Source of the DNA: Prorocentrum cordatum
Taxonomy: Eukaryota; Sar; Dinophyceae; Prorocentrales; Prorocentraceae
Assembly: GCA_963575745.1 (NCBI GenBank)
Contig: CAUYUJ010014770.1
Span: forward strand, 220,598-284,597
DNA: 64,000 bases
Reading direction: 5' to 3'
Shown: one piece after another, positions 55,086-64,000 of the stretch
Numbering within the stretch: position 1 is the stretch's first letter
How the letters are laid out: each line of letters opens with the position of its first letter
Notes under the pieces: model-generated
Told to the model about the DNA's origin: nothing
What the model saw: only the letters and a program-made list of their open reading frames with translations
Database searches by the model: none
Translations under genes and position numbers: made by a program

Positions 55086-56773
55086 TTAAGCCACCGTCGC
55101 TGATGATGGGCGGTGTTGCCGATGGCCTGATACGCGTCTGGCGCTCCAGAGTGGTTTCACCAGCTTCATATCGAATTGGTGGAACCGTCGGTAGCTAGCA
55201 GGTTGCCCCGCACGTCTCAGCACCCCGTCGGCCTGACGCTCCTGGTTGCGACGCTGGCGGGCAGATTGCATCGCCATGTTGGCCTGCTGCGCCTCGTGGG
55301 TGGCCAGGATCTCTGGGCGCAGCTCCCCCATGGATGATGGCGCTACTAGGCCTGGGGCCTGTTGCTGCACATCAGGGTCCATAGGGGCGGCCGAATATCC
55401 ACAGTGAGGAATCTAACCTGGCATACCTGACGTGCAACCCGAGCCGCGCGTCAACTGAGACGGGTAGAAGTCGTCGGCCGTCGCCCGTACATACGGATTT
55501 TCCGGCTGCGTCCCACTGGCGCTGCTGCGGGGCGTTCTGCAGCTGTCGGATCGCATGTCAGATGACAGAAATATGCTGGCACGTAACCAAACCGATTGGG
55601 GTTGTCCGGTGATGGATTTGGATCTGGAACATGCTCCCGAGGCGACGTCCAGTTGGCGTCTGGGAGGTCGATGCCGCCCCTACGCGTGCTCTGCGCGGCT
55701 TCACGCATCTGCCGATGCAGCCAGTCTTGCTGACAAGCCAAACTCTCGGTCCTCTGTGTAGCATGGCGATCAGGAAAAGCAGGTTGCCCCGCATGTGGAC
55801 GCGGCGATGCAAATTGCGATGTCGCCTGTAAAGCCTGGTACAGCTGCGGGTCCATCCGAATGCTTTGGAGCCTCGCCTGTAGGCTATTGGTGCTCCCAGC
55901 ACTCTGTGGAGTACCAAATGGTTGAGGTTCTGGTCATCGGTGCAAATGACGCAGGTTGCCCTGCAGGTACTGGCAGCTGTTGCACAAGAGCACGCCACGG
56001 ATCGTAGGCGCATAGCATGTCGGCGGGGGTGATGCCATTTGAAGTAATACCTGTCACGTCCGCACTTAGGCCTGCATCCAAGATCCATCAGATCTCCCTG
56101 CAGGTGCCCCCGCTTGATACATGTCCTGCATCAATTTCGCGGTTGAGAACTCGACTTCCTGGATGGGTGCCGGTTCTGGACACTTCAATATGTATGGGGG
56201 TCTTTGGGATGAACCAATCTTTCGAAGTTGATGCGTCATTTCGATAGTCGTGCATTCCTTCGATAGAAATATTACCAATTGGATACGGCTGATTGTTATC
56301 CCGCAGATACAAGGGATTGGTCCATGTGCCCCACACTATTGCACCTGCAATATTCGCTGGGCAGAAGACCTATGAGCTGAACGATATGGGTCGAGAAAAA
56401 TATGCCGTCACGGCCTGCTGACATTATGATATCATTTGTTGAGCGCCGAATCGGCAAATGGTTCCGAAGCAAGTTGCTCTTCCGCGAGGTATGTAAGCAT
56501 ATCCAAGTCATCGAAGGCTGTGGCTTCATCGTCCGAAGACGTATCGGCATCAGTGCCGGAGTCGAAGTCGGACTCGGCAGGTTGCCCCGCTGAGCCCATT
56601 AGGGCCATGGCTTGCATGGGGGACGCCGCGTCAGGCGGCCCCCGAAGCCTGGCCCAGGAGTCTTGCGACCCCGAGGCCGCTCCACCATTCTGAACCAACA
56701 GTGTAGCGGTCTCAATTGGCTGTGGATCATCATTCCAGACGTTGTTAGCAGGCTGCCCTGCGTTAGCCTCCAC
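55086..56773 (-). pseudogene. copia linker region between Gag and RING
   Basis: Ordinary but low-conservation protein sequence in alternating frames. 56836-56432: an Asp/Glu-rich stretch, DFDSGTDADTSSDDEATAFD, then MLTYLAEEQLASEPFAD. 56278-56066: CPEPAPIQEVEFSTAKLMQD. 56081-55884: ADVTGITSNGITPADMLCAY. 55930-55451: MDPQLYQALQATSQFASPRP, TESLACQQDWLHRQMREAAQ, PNRFGYVPAYFCHLTCD. 55382-55190: ILATHEAQQANMAMQSARQR. The piece reading IRYEAGETTLERQTRIRPSA leads directly into the RING finger in its frame. Six of the 14-bp palindromes sit here, at or near several frame changes. Confidence 0.55.
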
Positions 56774-57792
56774 GTGAAAGGTCTCGGCTCGGTGACCGCG
56801 ACTGAAAATACCACCAATATTGCCCGGGTTCTCTCAGCAATATGAACATATGACCTCATGCGTTCGAGTAGAACGTCAATTTGTTGTTGGCCTCTCGGCA
56901 TGTGGTGGTTTAGAGGCTGCAGGAGTCGTTGTGCACGCGATGTCCCCACTCCAAGAGCTCTAAAGAAAATCGCTGCTAAAATTTGAGAGTTGGGGATACT
57001 GAGGCCGGCCACTTCAGCTTCATAGCGGGCAATTTCAAAACGTGCTAACGTCTGATCGATGCGTTCCCCCGCATGGACTCGGAAGTCAATGAGAGCGGTG
57101 CCAGAGTTGAGTTGGCGCTTTTCTTCTAAATTCTCGAACTTCGTGCTTAAGAAGAACATAATGTAGGTGACGCCGTCGGTGTGGCGACCACCTATGTTGA
57201 CGCCAAAGCTAATAACTGCTGGAAGAACTCTCATGGCTATGGTCCGTGCGAGACCTCCCAAACCTCGCTGCAGAACTGCAGCCTGCTGGGAGGGCGTCAT
57301 AGTGCCTGTGGTCACGTTGATCCAGGCATGTACTTCGCGGACGAATTCGCCAAAAGGTACTTGACCGGCTGGGTCCCAGTGTGGGCCGGTCGTTCTTGTG
57401 TCGTCTCCGCCACGCATATGTCCTACCGCACACCCGATAGCGACCCATGTGAGCCCAAGGATAGCAATACAAATCCAGTGACCTCGTAGGTCGCGGTCGG
57501 ATGTAGTCGGATGAGCAGAGGTATCGCCGCAAGTGTCCTTGCGATAATGCGTAGCTACATACATTCCGCCGCGCAAACCCACTGCACCTTGATGTTCCAC
57601 CATGTCCGTAGTCCACCAGATAGTGCCGTAGATGGTGAGGAGTAGAGCAAGAGCTGACCACCATAGGCCAGCTCTGCTACCAAGTTTGAAGGGGGCTGGG
57701 AGGCCCAGCCAGCAGCTTCGCCTTAAGCGAAGCCAAGTTCCAGCTCTGCTGTACCGTAGTAGCGATAGTCCCAGTAGGAGAGGATGTGCCAT
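56599..57792 (-). CDS. copia Gag/capsid-like protein with two N-terminal membrane segments
   Basis: Gag forms the particle in which copia-type elements reverse-transcribe. The frame is open for 397 codons from an ATG at 57792 (MAHPLLLGLSLL). Residues ~43-61 (LWWSALALLLTIYGTIWW) and ~105-124 (HWICIAILGLTWVAIGCAV) are strongly hydrophobic. The capsid region spans ~139-340: HWDPAGQVPFGEFVREVHAW, MTPSQQAAVLQRGLGGLART, FGVNIGGRHTDGVTYIMFFL, FENLEEKRQL, RVHAGERIDQTLARFEIARY and MRSYVHIAERTR. Real homology ends about 56840: the following frame starts at ENPGNIGGIFSRGHRAETF, so the last ~70 codons of this frame are out-of-frame readthrough. N-terminal membrane segments are unusual for Gag. Confidence 0.72.
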   Translation of the reverse strand: MAHPLLLGLSLLRYSRAGTWLRLRRSCWLGLPAPFKLGSRAGLWWSALALLLTIYGTIWWTTDMVEHQGAVGLRGGMYVATHYRKDTCGDTSAHPTTSDRDLRGHWICIAILGLTWVAIGCAVGHMRGGDDTRTTGPHWDPAGQVPFGEFVREVHAWINVTTGTMTPSQQAAVLQRGLGGLARTIAMRVLPAVISFGVNIGGRHTDGVTYIMFFLSTKFENLEEKRQLNSGTALIDFRVHAGERIDQTLARFEIARYEAEVAGLSIPNSQILAAIFFRALGVGTSRAQRLLQPLNHHMPRGQQQIDVLLERMRSYVHIAERTRAILVVFSVAVTEPRPFTWRLTQGSLLTTSGMMIHSQLRPLHCWFRMVERPRGRKTPGPGFGGRLTRRPPCKPWP

Positions 57793-57833
57793 CTTAAGCA
57801 ATAAGAAGATCCTTTGGGTCTCGATAGCAATTG

Positions 57834-57852
57834 TGTGCCTCGCGATGAGGCA
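57834..57852. repeat. Short inverted repeat near the Gag start
   Basis: GTGCCTC (57834-57840) and GAGGCAC (57846-57852) arms around GCGAT, about 40 bp ahead of the Gag ATG on the minus strand. It is followed by a GGCCGGCCGC-rich stretch. It may be a leader hairpin; no primer-binding site is recognised. Confidence 0.55.
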
Positions 57853-57859
57853 CAATCAT

Positions 57860-58281
57860 ATTTGGGCGGCCGGCCGCTTGAGCCGGCGCGGCCGCGGGCA
57901 CACGCTCGCTTCCGCTCCTTACGTCCCTCTGCTTGCTTTAGAGTTAGGAGGGGCTGCTGGTGGGGATTATTTTGGTACGCGGGCGCGCGAAGAGGAGCCG
58001 AACGCCGTGCAAGTCAGGGCTGGTGGGGATTCGCGAAACGTGAACAATTTTCATTGGGTGGTTAAAAAGTGTCGGCTTTCTTTCCTTTCCGGTGTTCCGC
58101 CGCTCCAAGGCGGCCCTACTGGTCTCCAAGACCGCCCCCAAACGGCCCAAGACATGACCAAGAGGCCCCCATGACAGCCCAAGAGGGCCCCAAGACAGCC
58201 CAAGGCGCGTCCAAGACGGCCCCAGAGGGCCCAATCTGCCCCTGGACCGTCAAAAAACACTCAGGACCAAACACCGATCTC

Positions 58282-58343
<62 letters not shown>

Positions 58344-58382
58344 CAGTATATTATTATTATTGTTATTATTATTAATATCATT

Positions 58383-58416
<34 letters not shown>

Positions 58417-59250
58417 GTATTATTATTACTATATTAATAATAATGATAAGAAATATTGTTCTCATTTGTTCCTCAAAAAATGCCGATCCGGCGTGTGACT
58501 TCCAAGAAGCTACATACAGCCTCAGCTTCAGCTATGCTGGGGAGGGCGCTGGGATGGCTCTGCCGATGGATGGGGGGGGGGGAGGAGGAGGTCATGGAGT
58601 CCACGTCGTCTTCCCCCCCACCCCCGGGAACCCCAAACCGCCCCAAGACGGGCCAAAAGAGATCCAGGAGGCCACCAAGACAGTCTGGGAGGACCACAAA
58701 ACGGCCAAAGAGCGCTCCAGGACGCCCAAGATGGCCTGAAGACGGCCCAAGAGGCCTCCAAGGCGACTTCATAGTGCCCCAAGAGGACCTCCAAGAAAGC
58801 CTCAGGCGGGCAAAATCGTCAAAATCCTTTCGGTTGTTGTTACATTTGAGATTAACGCCATTTCGGTCTTCAAAGCGCCGATGGCGGTCCAAGAGGCCCC
58901 CGAGATCGTCGCAAGACATCCCAAGAGGCCCCGAGGAGGAGCCAGCACGGCCCAACACGGCACCACGATAGCCCAGGGAGCCTCCAAGACAACCTCGAGA
59001 GGCCCCCCAGTGGCGTTAAGAGGATGAACCCGAACTGACCCTTCCAGTCCTCCTCCCCGAGAAACTCCCCAAGAGGCCCCCCGAGGCCCCCAAGAGATTT
59101 TCAAGAGGCCCCCAAGAGAACCCCAAGAAGCCCCCGAAAGGCTCCGAAGGCCCCCCAGAAGCCCCCAAGAGCCCAGAGGCCCCAAGAGGCGCTCACTCGC
59201 GTGCTGCCATGTCGGAGATTCATGGTATGACGTGGTAGTGCTCGGACACG
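57860..59250. repeat. GGCCCCAAG-type blocks and (TTA)n
   Basis: 58100-58250 and 58610-59200 are reverse-orientation GGCCCCAAG-type degenerate repeats. An island at about 58835-58880 (GAGATTAACGCCATTTCGG, TTCAAAGCGCC) corresponds to the islands in the 7.3-8.5 kb units. 58283-58445 is an imperfect (TTA)n microsatellite. Confidence 0.7.
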
Positions 59251-59375
59251 AGTCGTGGTCGTGGTCGTGGTCTCCGTCGTCGTCGTCGTCGTGTTCGTGT
59301 TCGTGTTCGTCGTTGTCGTCGTTATCACCGTCGTCGTCATCGTCGTCGTCAATCGTCGTCATTACCCCGGTCGTC
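59251..59375. repeat. (CGT)n imperfect microsatellite
   Basis: GTCGTGGTCGTG and GTCGTC runs for about 115 bp. Confidence 0.85.
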
Positions 59376-62155
59376 GGTCGTCGTCATCATTACACCGCTC
59401 GTCGACCGTTGGTCGTCCGTTGTCTTCACCGCCCATTCTCGATAACATCAGGAGCGCCCCGGATCGGCGGCACTGGCCGGAGGCCACTACAATACCACAC
59501 AAGTCCACACATACGTACGTATGGGCGCATGATGTTTTACATTATGCCTTGCCTAAGGAACACGCAAGATGGGTGCAGCTGCCGGCGCGGGGTCTGCAAG
59601 CACGTGGAGCTCTCCAGGAAACAAATCTAACAACACGTTTGGTCTAAACTGGCTTGAAACCACATGGCTTAAGCGAAAGTGGCTACAGGAACTGAGGAGC
59701 TCCTGACTTGGGAGCACATGTTGGTATCATGTATGACGGCCAAGCACCTGCTATTCTTGAAGTACTAGATCGATTCAACAAGGAAGAATGCACAGCAAGT
59801 GTGTTGGACTGGCTTTGGACATGTCGTGGCATGGCCGCCCAAGAATCCAAGAGACCGCCTACTCGATAAGACGAAGATGACGGCAACGGGCCGGGAGTGC
59901 TCACGCAGCCATTGGGACATCCTGGGAGAGGTTCTGGATTCTTCGTCTGCTCTACAAGAATCCTAGAAAGCGGGACGTTGTTGGGGAACTATCTGGCTTC
60001 GTTGGTCGGGGCTCGCCCCTCACGAAGGAGGGCGCCCGAGGCGGGGAAGTTGGGCTGGTTCACGCGAGTAACGAGGAAATCCTGACATCTTTCCTGCGGC
60101 GGCCACATGACAACAGAGCCTCGAACGAGGCAGGGCGCTTGGGGGTGTGGCTCAACGTTCCAGTCGGTGTCTCCTGGCCGCCGGCGAACATGGCGGCAGG
60201 CAGCGCGGTGACCTGGACGCCGCGAAGGACCGGCAGGGAGGGAGGAGAAGGAGAAAGGACGAGAAGAAGGTGTTTTGAATGTTAGTGGGGGCTTGCATCG
60301 AGTGCATATTTTCAGAAGTGTTCAAGTGGTGCCATGGATTTCTGACATGTTCTGGAGCAGACGCAAGGAAGAACCCTCCCCAGCGCGCTCCATGCTCGCC
60401 CTTCTTGGGCACACATTAGCAAGCGCACTTCACAAAGCCCCGCCACCTGGCCTTCAGAATAATGCCAAGAACTGCCGCCATCATCGGATGTGTGCAAGTG
60501 GCGCGCCGTCGTGCGGCAACATCCGAAGAGCGCATCCCCCTTCGTTGGCCATCAGCCTTCACGCTTTCGCCCTGAGCGGCATCTGTAGGCACCCAGAGTC
60601 CACCGAGCAGGCACGAGCATCGCGTGAGAAACCAATACTCGCACAACAAACGGAACATCCGAAGGAGTCTTCGCTGAAGCTGCTGATGAACCCGCTCGTG
60701 CAACACCTCGCACTCGAGAGAGAAGCCCGTGTGCAAACAGTTAAGGTGACGTGCAGCTTTGCCGAAGTGCACGACAGAAGAAAACACCTTGAGTCATGGG
60801 TGATGGATGGCGATTGTCAGTTTGGATACCTCCACTGTTGACAACAATCACTCTGAAAACCTAGAGAAGTGCGCATACCGCACCCCGGAAACACATTGCA
60901 ATTGTGCCACGCACTTCGTGGACCCATTGAATAAGGGAATCCGACTCGTTGTGCATCGCGAGCAGCTTCCGCTCGTACTGTTCCATATCATCCGCATCCA
61001 TCAACACACTGGACTGGCTGATGCTTGCCTCTTTGACCCATGTGTCCGTAACAGGTCAAGATGAAGCAAGGCAGGATCGAATACGGATTGAAGTAAGGTG
61101 CCGAGCAAGTATTAGCAACTCAATGTCACGCATGGAGAGACGAAAGCTCCATGGCCACAACAGGGAGCTATGAACTCCGCAGCATGACCTGACTGCGGAC
61201 GGTAGATGCCATACTGCTGTCAACGCTGCTACGATGCGAAAGCGAGGTAAGGAAAGGCGGAGAAAAGAAAAGGACGATATGTTGACTGAAGCGATGCGCC
61301 AAACTTTTTCGGGCGCAAGGCGGACCCACACGAAGCCCAATGCATCAAAGTATCGTTGGAAGCCACCATCTAGATGTGAGGCATGAAGTAAGGCGTCCTG
61401 AAGCCTCTGGACTCCAGAGAGTCTCAGGAGTCCAGAGTCTGGAGGCATCTTATCGTAACTCCCCAGGGAGTCTCAGGCGAGAGCCGCTGTTGATGTAGAC
61501 CGAGCCGACCGACTCAACATGATGCTCGAGCATAGCGTTGAGAGAAACCAAGATGGGAGCATCGAGCGACACACTTCAATCGGCAAACGGATTGTGAGCA
61601 CAGCACGGGGTACTAACAGTGAATGCTCAGCTATCCGGATCCCAACAGTCAGAGCAGACGCAACAATGACCACAGTAGCAGCAGCATTAATAACAAGAGA
61701 AACACATGCAGCTGCTAGCAGGGAATGGAGATTCGCGGGACGCCCACCGACGAGCTCAGTGCCGGGGCGTCTGGCAGCGGCGCGGGCTGTGGCTCCTATG
61801 GCACAGCCGCTGGCTGGTGAGGGGAAGCGACCTGCTGCTGCCGCTGCCACTGCAATGCTTCTTCGGCTGATGATGCTGCTCCTCTTCCGCAGATACTCCT
61901 GCCACCGCCCCTCGACCCTTACCCCCTTCCATCCCTCCTCCCTGTCCCATGTTCCCTGCTCACTTCCCTCCTGTGCAGGTGCTGCTCTGCCCCTCACCCG
62001 TCATCTTGCGCATGCCCTGAGGCATCATGGACGGCATGATGCCAGCTGTCCCGTGGAGCGGCTCCCGCATAGCCAATCCTGATACGAGCGTCGCACATAT
62101 TCAGAGTGAGGGGGCCGAACGGTCGTTCACTGTCCCTGGGCGCGTGGCTGAAGTG
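59376..62155. other. Unassigned ordinary sequence
   Basis: About 2.7 kb of mostly normal complexity. Plus-strand open stretches at 60275-60841 (188 codons; SVQVVPWISDMFWSRRKEEP, LLMNPLVQHLALEREARVQT) and 61519-62082 (187 codons) have near-normal composition but no recognised motif, signal peptide or continuation. A CAGGAGTCCAGAGTCTGG inverted-looking word pair sits at 61405-61445. I make no gene call. Confidence 0.4.
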
Positions 62156-62159
62156 AGGT

Positions 62160-62475
62160 TCTGCGGTGCGGATTGTTGTTGTTGTTGTTGGTGTTGTTGC
62201 TGGTGTTGGTGGTGTTGTTGTTGCTGCTGGTGGAATTGTTGTTGTTGATGTTGTCGTCGTCCCCCCGCGACCCGGCCCGCGACCCGGCCCGCGACCCACC
62301 CGCGACCCGGCCCGCGACCCACCCGCGACCCACCCGCGACCCTCCCGCGACCCTCCCGCGACCTACATCGCGACCCAACCGCGACCCACCCCGCGACCCG
62401 TCCGCGACCCACCCGGGACCCATCCGCGGTCCACCCAGGACCCACCCCGCGACCCACCCACACTGCTTCAACGAA
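62160..62475. repeat. (GTT)n run and CGCGACCCACC minisatellite
   Basis: 62172-62255 is a GTTGTTG/GCTG run (poly-Gln/His on the minus strand) followed by about 14 imperfect 10-13 bp units of CGCGACCCACC/CGCGACCCGGC at 62275-62460. Confidence 0.92.
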
Positions 62476-62712
62476 AAAATCGGCGCCTGCGGCGGGCTTC
62501 TTCAGAGCCTCGCAGACTGCCGACGTCTTCGCCGCCCCCTCACTCTTATCCGCAACTGCGGGTGGGAAACCGTCGCGTCTCTGTTGTCGCGGTCCTCGTG
62601 ACCGCTAACCGAGAATAATGAAGAGCCGGACGAATGCGCCTAACTGCTATGGCAAAACCCTCTCCCATCTAGCAAGTCCGTGGGAATGCTCCGTGTCGGT
62701 GCCAAGCAGTAA
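62476..62712. other. No feature
   Basis: Short GC-rich spacer; nothing recognised. Confidence 0.5.
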
Positions 62713-62769
62713 TGGCGAGAGAGAGAGAGAGTGAGAGAGAGAGAGAGTGAGAGCGAGAGAGGGACAGAA

Positions 62770-62811
<42 letters not shown>

Positions 62812-62935
62812 CGAGAGAGGGACATATATATATATATATATACATAGAGAGAGAAGGGGAGGCAAGAAGATAGAGCAGGAGAGAGAGAGAGAGATAAACA
62901 GAGGAAAAGAGAGGAATAGACAGAGAGAGGGAGGC
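62713..62935. repeat. (GA)n with central (TA)n
   Basis: GAGAGA runs at 62715-62820 and 62878-62935 flank an (AT)9 run at 62824-62843. Confidence 0.93.
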
Positions 62936-63435
62936 AGGGAATCCGCCCTAGGGGGAGCTGGGTGAAACAACGTAGCCTTTCCAAAACGAAGTGCCCCTCT
63001 GCCTATGGTACGCATCCAGAAATTACAGCACGAATGATGCGCGAGAGGGTAATCGTGCCAACGGGCACCCTGCATGTTCCCAGGCAGTATCACAACATCC
63101 ACGGAAGTTTCTGCTCTCGTTGTACAATAGGGGTTGACGGCATGATTGAGAATCAGCCCTCTCTACCTTCCATTCCGACGTTTGTTGTCCGCCAGCGGGC
63201 TAAGATGACCGCGCGCGGCCTTGTACGGCAGTGGCAAGCCAATGGTATACATGACAACCTCTTCCTCGCTCCTCCTCCGGCCTTCCGAGCCCCCAGTGGT
63301 GTCCTCGCTTAGCGGCGGCGGCATGGTCACGACCTTCTGGACGAAGAAGCGGTGCGGTGGATGGAAGCCCTCTCCCTGGACAGTGCGGTCAATACGAGGG
63401 TTCGCAAAGCATGTTGCAGGCGATGTACCATTTCT
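62936..63435. other. Unassigned ordinary sequence
   Basis: A 116-codon plus-strand frame (62962-63312) has near-normal composition but no recognised family. Confidence 0.35.
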
Positions 63436-63634
63436 GTATGTCTCTCTCTCTCTCTCTCTCCCTCTCTGTCTATGCCTCCCTATTCTCGCTCCCTGTCTCT
63501 CTCGATCTCTCTCTGTGTCTCTCTCTCTCTCGCGTGCTCTATCTCTCTCTCTCTCTCTTTCTCTCGCCTTCCTTTTTTCTCATTATTTCACTCTCACACT
63601 CTCCCTTTCTTTCTCACTTTTCCTCTCTCTCTCA

Positions 63635-63665
<31 letters not shown>

Positions 63666-64000
63666 TCTCCCCCCTCTATATACACAGATGTGTATTCATA
63701 TACGTAAACATTCAGGTGTACACATATATATGTACATCTACACGTATAAATCGGTGCCCCTCTCTGTCTCTCGCTCTCTCTCTCTCTCTCTCTTCCTCTC
63801 CCTCTCTCGCTCGCTCTCTCTCTCTCTCTATCGCTCCCTCTCTCTCTCTCTCTTTCTCACACCGCGCCCCTCTTATAGATGATGTCAGTGTCTCTCTCTC
63901 TCGCTCTCTTCCTCTCACACACTCTCTCCCTCTCTTTCTCTCTATCTGTATCGCTCTCTTTCTCTCCCCCATACACACACGCACAAACACACGCACACAC
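63436..64000. repeat. (CT)n tract with ACACATA interruption
   Basis: CTCTCT/TCTCTC throughout, with a CACATATATATGTACATC stretch at 63718-63738 and ACACACGCAC at the window end. It mirrors the (GA)n-(TA)n arrangement at 62.7-62.9 kb in reverse complement. Confidence 0.93.

Larger units (their letters stand above)
50253..56761 (-). repeat. Dispersed 14-bp palindrome-like motif, 16 copies, reading Ala-Gly-x-Pro-Ala
   Basis: Plus-strand consensus GCAGG(t)(t/g)(g/c)CCC(c/t)GC: arms GCAGG and CCYGC around a 4-nt centre. Starts: 50253, 50367, 51662, 52429, 53241, 53508, 53870, 54610, 54667, 54724, 55198, 55779, 55951, 56100, 56577, 56748. Every copy is in the same codon phase on the minus strand: AGQPA (7), AGAPA (4), AGTPA (3), AGLPA, AGNPA. 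Six of seven Gln codons are CAA, Gly is nearly always GGG and Pro nearly always CCT, so the nucleotide sequence is conserved and not only the peptide. Confidence 0.88.
49965..57792 (-). mobile_element. Ty1/copia retrotransposon, N-terminal part: Gag, RING-H2, protease, methyltransferase-like domains, integrase zinc domain
   Basis: Domain order down the minus strand: Gag (57792-56840), variable linkers, RING-H2 (55080-54913), Ala/Pro linker, retropepsin (54216-53674), methyltransferase-associated domain A (53027-52188), DNA-methyltransferase-like domain B (52161-50923), a Cys cluster (50760-50640), and the integrase HHCC domain (50190-49990), after which homology stops; integrase core, RT and RNase H are missing. 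Coding sense passes among three frames with stops, so it is inactive as assembled. The element alone carries 16 copies of a 14-bp palindrome-like motif. It is on the same strand as the 26.5-29.2 kb copia C-terminal fragment, in compatible order. No LTR was found. Confidence 0.82.

Noticed and set aside
57361-57375. Possible 17th AG-x-PA palindrome in Gag (DPAGQVPF)
   Set aside because: The DNA (GGCTGGGTCCC) lacks the GCAGG/CCYGC arms; the peptide similarity belongs to the capsid motif WDPxxQ.
61519-62082. 187-codon plus-strand gene
   Set aside because: Composition is plausible but Arg/Ala/Ser-biased, with no motif, homologue or codon-phase signal; competing frames of similar length exist on the minus strand.

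Overview
This 64 kb window looks like nuclear DNA from a dinoflagellate, probably a core lineage such as Prorocentrum or Symbiodiniaceae (genus not determinable here). The strongest evidence is at 88-124 on the minus strand. A near-perfect 22-nt dinoflagellate spliced leader (DinoSL) is followed directly by the 15-nt truncated relict leader that marks a trans-spliced mRNA copied back into the genome. The recognisable proteins agree: a PIF1-type helicase, Ty1/copia polyproteins, a LINE reverse transcriptase and an unnamed multi-copy protein, all of types common in dinoflagellate genomes. I saw no rRNA, CRISPR array or convincing tRNA gene.

The window is dominated by repeats and I find no clearly intact gene. 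Nearly all recognisable coding material is on the minus strand. 0-9 kb: SL-tagged retroposed cDNA end, purine/pyrimidine microsatellites, degenerate GGCCCCAAG-family repeats, a 290-bp duplication, a 73-bp tandem array, a GAGGCT array with ~155-bp higher-order structure, and a 320-380 bp tandem array. 9.3-11 kb: frameshifted PIF1-like helicase whose N-terminus runs into ~157-bp tandem repeats. 13.4-21.2 kb: four copies (three direct, one inverted) of a ~1.3-1.6 kb module made of a CGA-trinucleotide tract and a conserved ~650-bp arm. 21.9-23 kb: a second helicase remnant, again beside ~160-bp tandem repeats of the same type.

26.5-29.2 kb: C-terminal half of a copia polyprotein (integrase C-terminus, reverse transcriptase, RNase H). 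30.4-32.6 kb: decayed LINE reverse transcriptase. 35.4-36.4 kb: unassigned coding-like segments, one with a zinc knuckle. 37.4-41.8 kb: a long minus-strand protein gene of an unnamed, recurrent dinoflagellate type, with at least three in-frame stops. 41.9-44.3 kb: an EcoRI-site-rich 24-bp repeat and a 1.85 kb (ACT)n tract. 45-49.9 kb: CGT/GAC microsatellites and G-tracts.

50-57.8 kb holds the most interesting object: the N-terminal part of a second copia element, read on the minus strand as Gag (with two predicted membrane segments ahead of the capsid domain), a RING-H2 finger, a retropepsin, two domains resembling DNA-methyltransferase-associated parts of dinoflagellate copia elements, and the integrase zinc-binding domain, where it stops. 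Sixteen copies of a 14-bp palindrome-like motif are scattered through this element only. Each reads Ala-Gly-x-Pro-Ala in the open minus-strand frame, with conserved synonymous positions. 58-64 kb returns to GGCC-type repeats, (TTA)n, CGACCC minisatellite and (GA)n/(CT)n tracts, with about 2.6 kb of unassigned ordinary sequence at 59.5-62.1 kb.

Coordinates of decayed genes and repeat borders were judged by eye, so borders are approximate by tens of bases. Family assignments come from remembered family signatures, not database searches.
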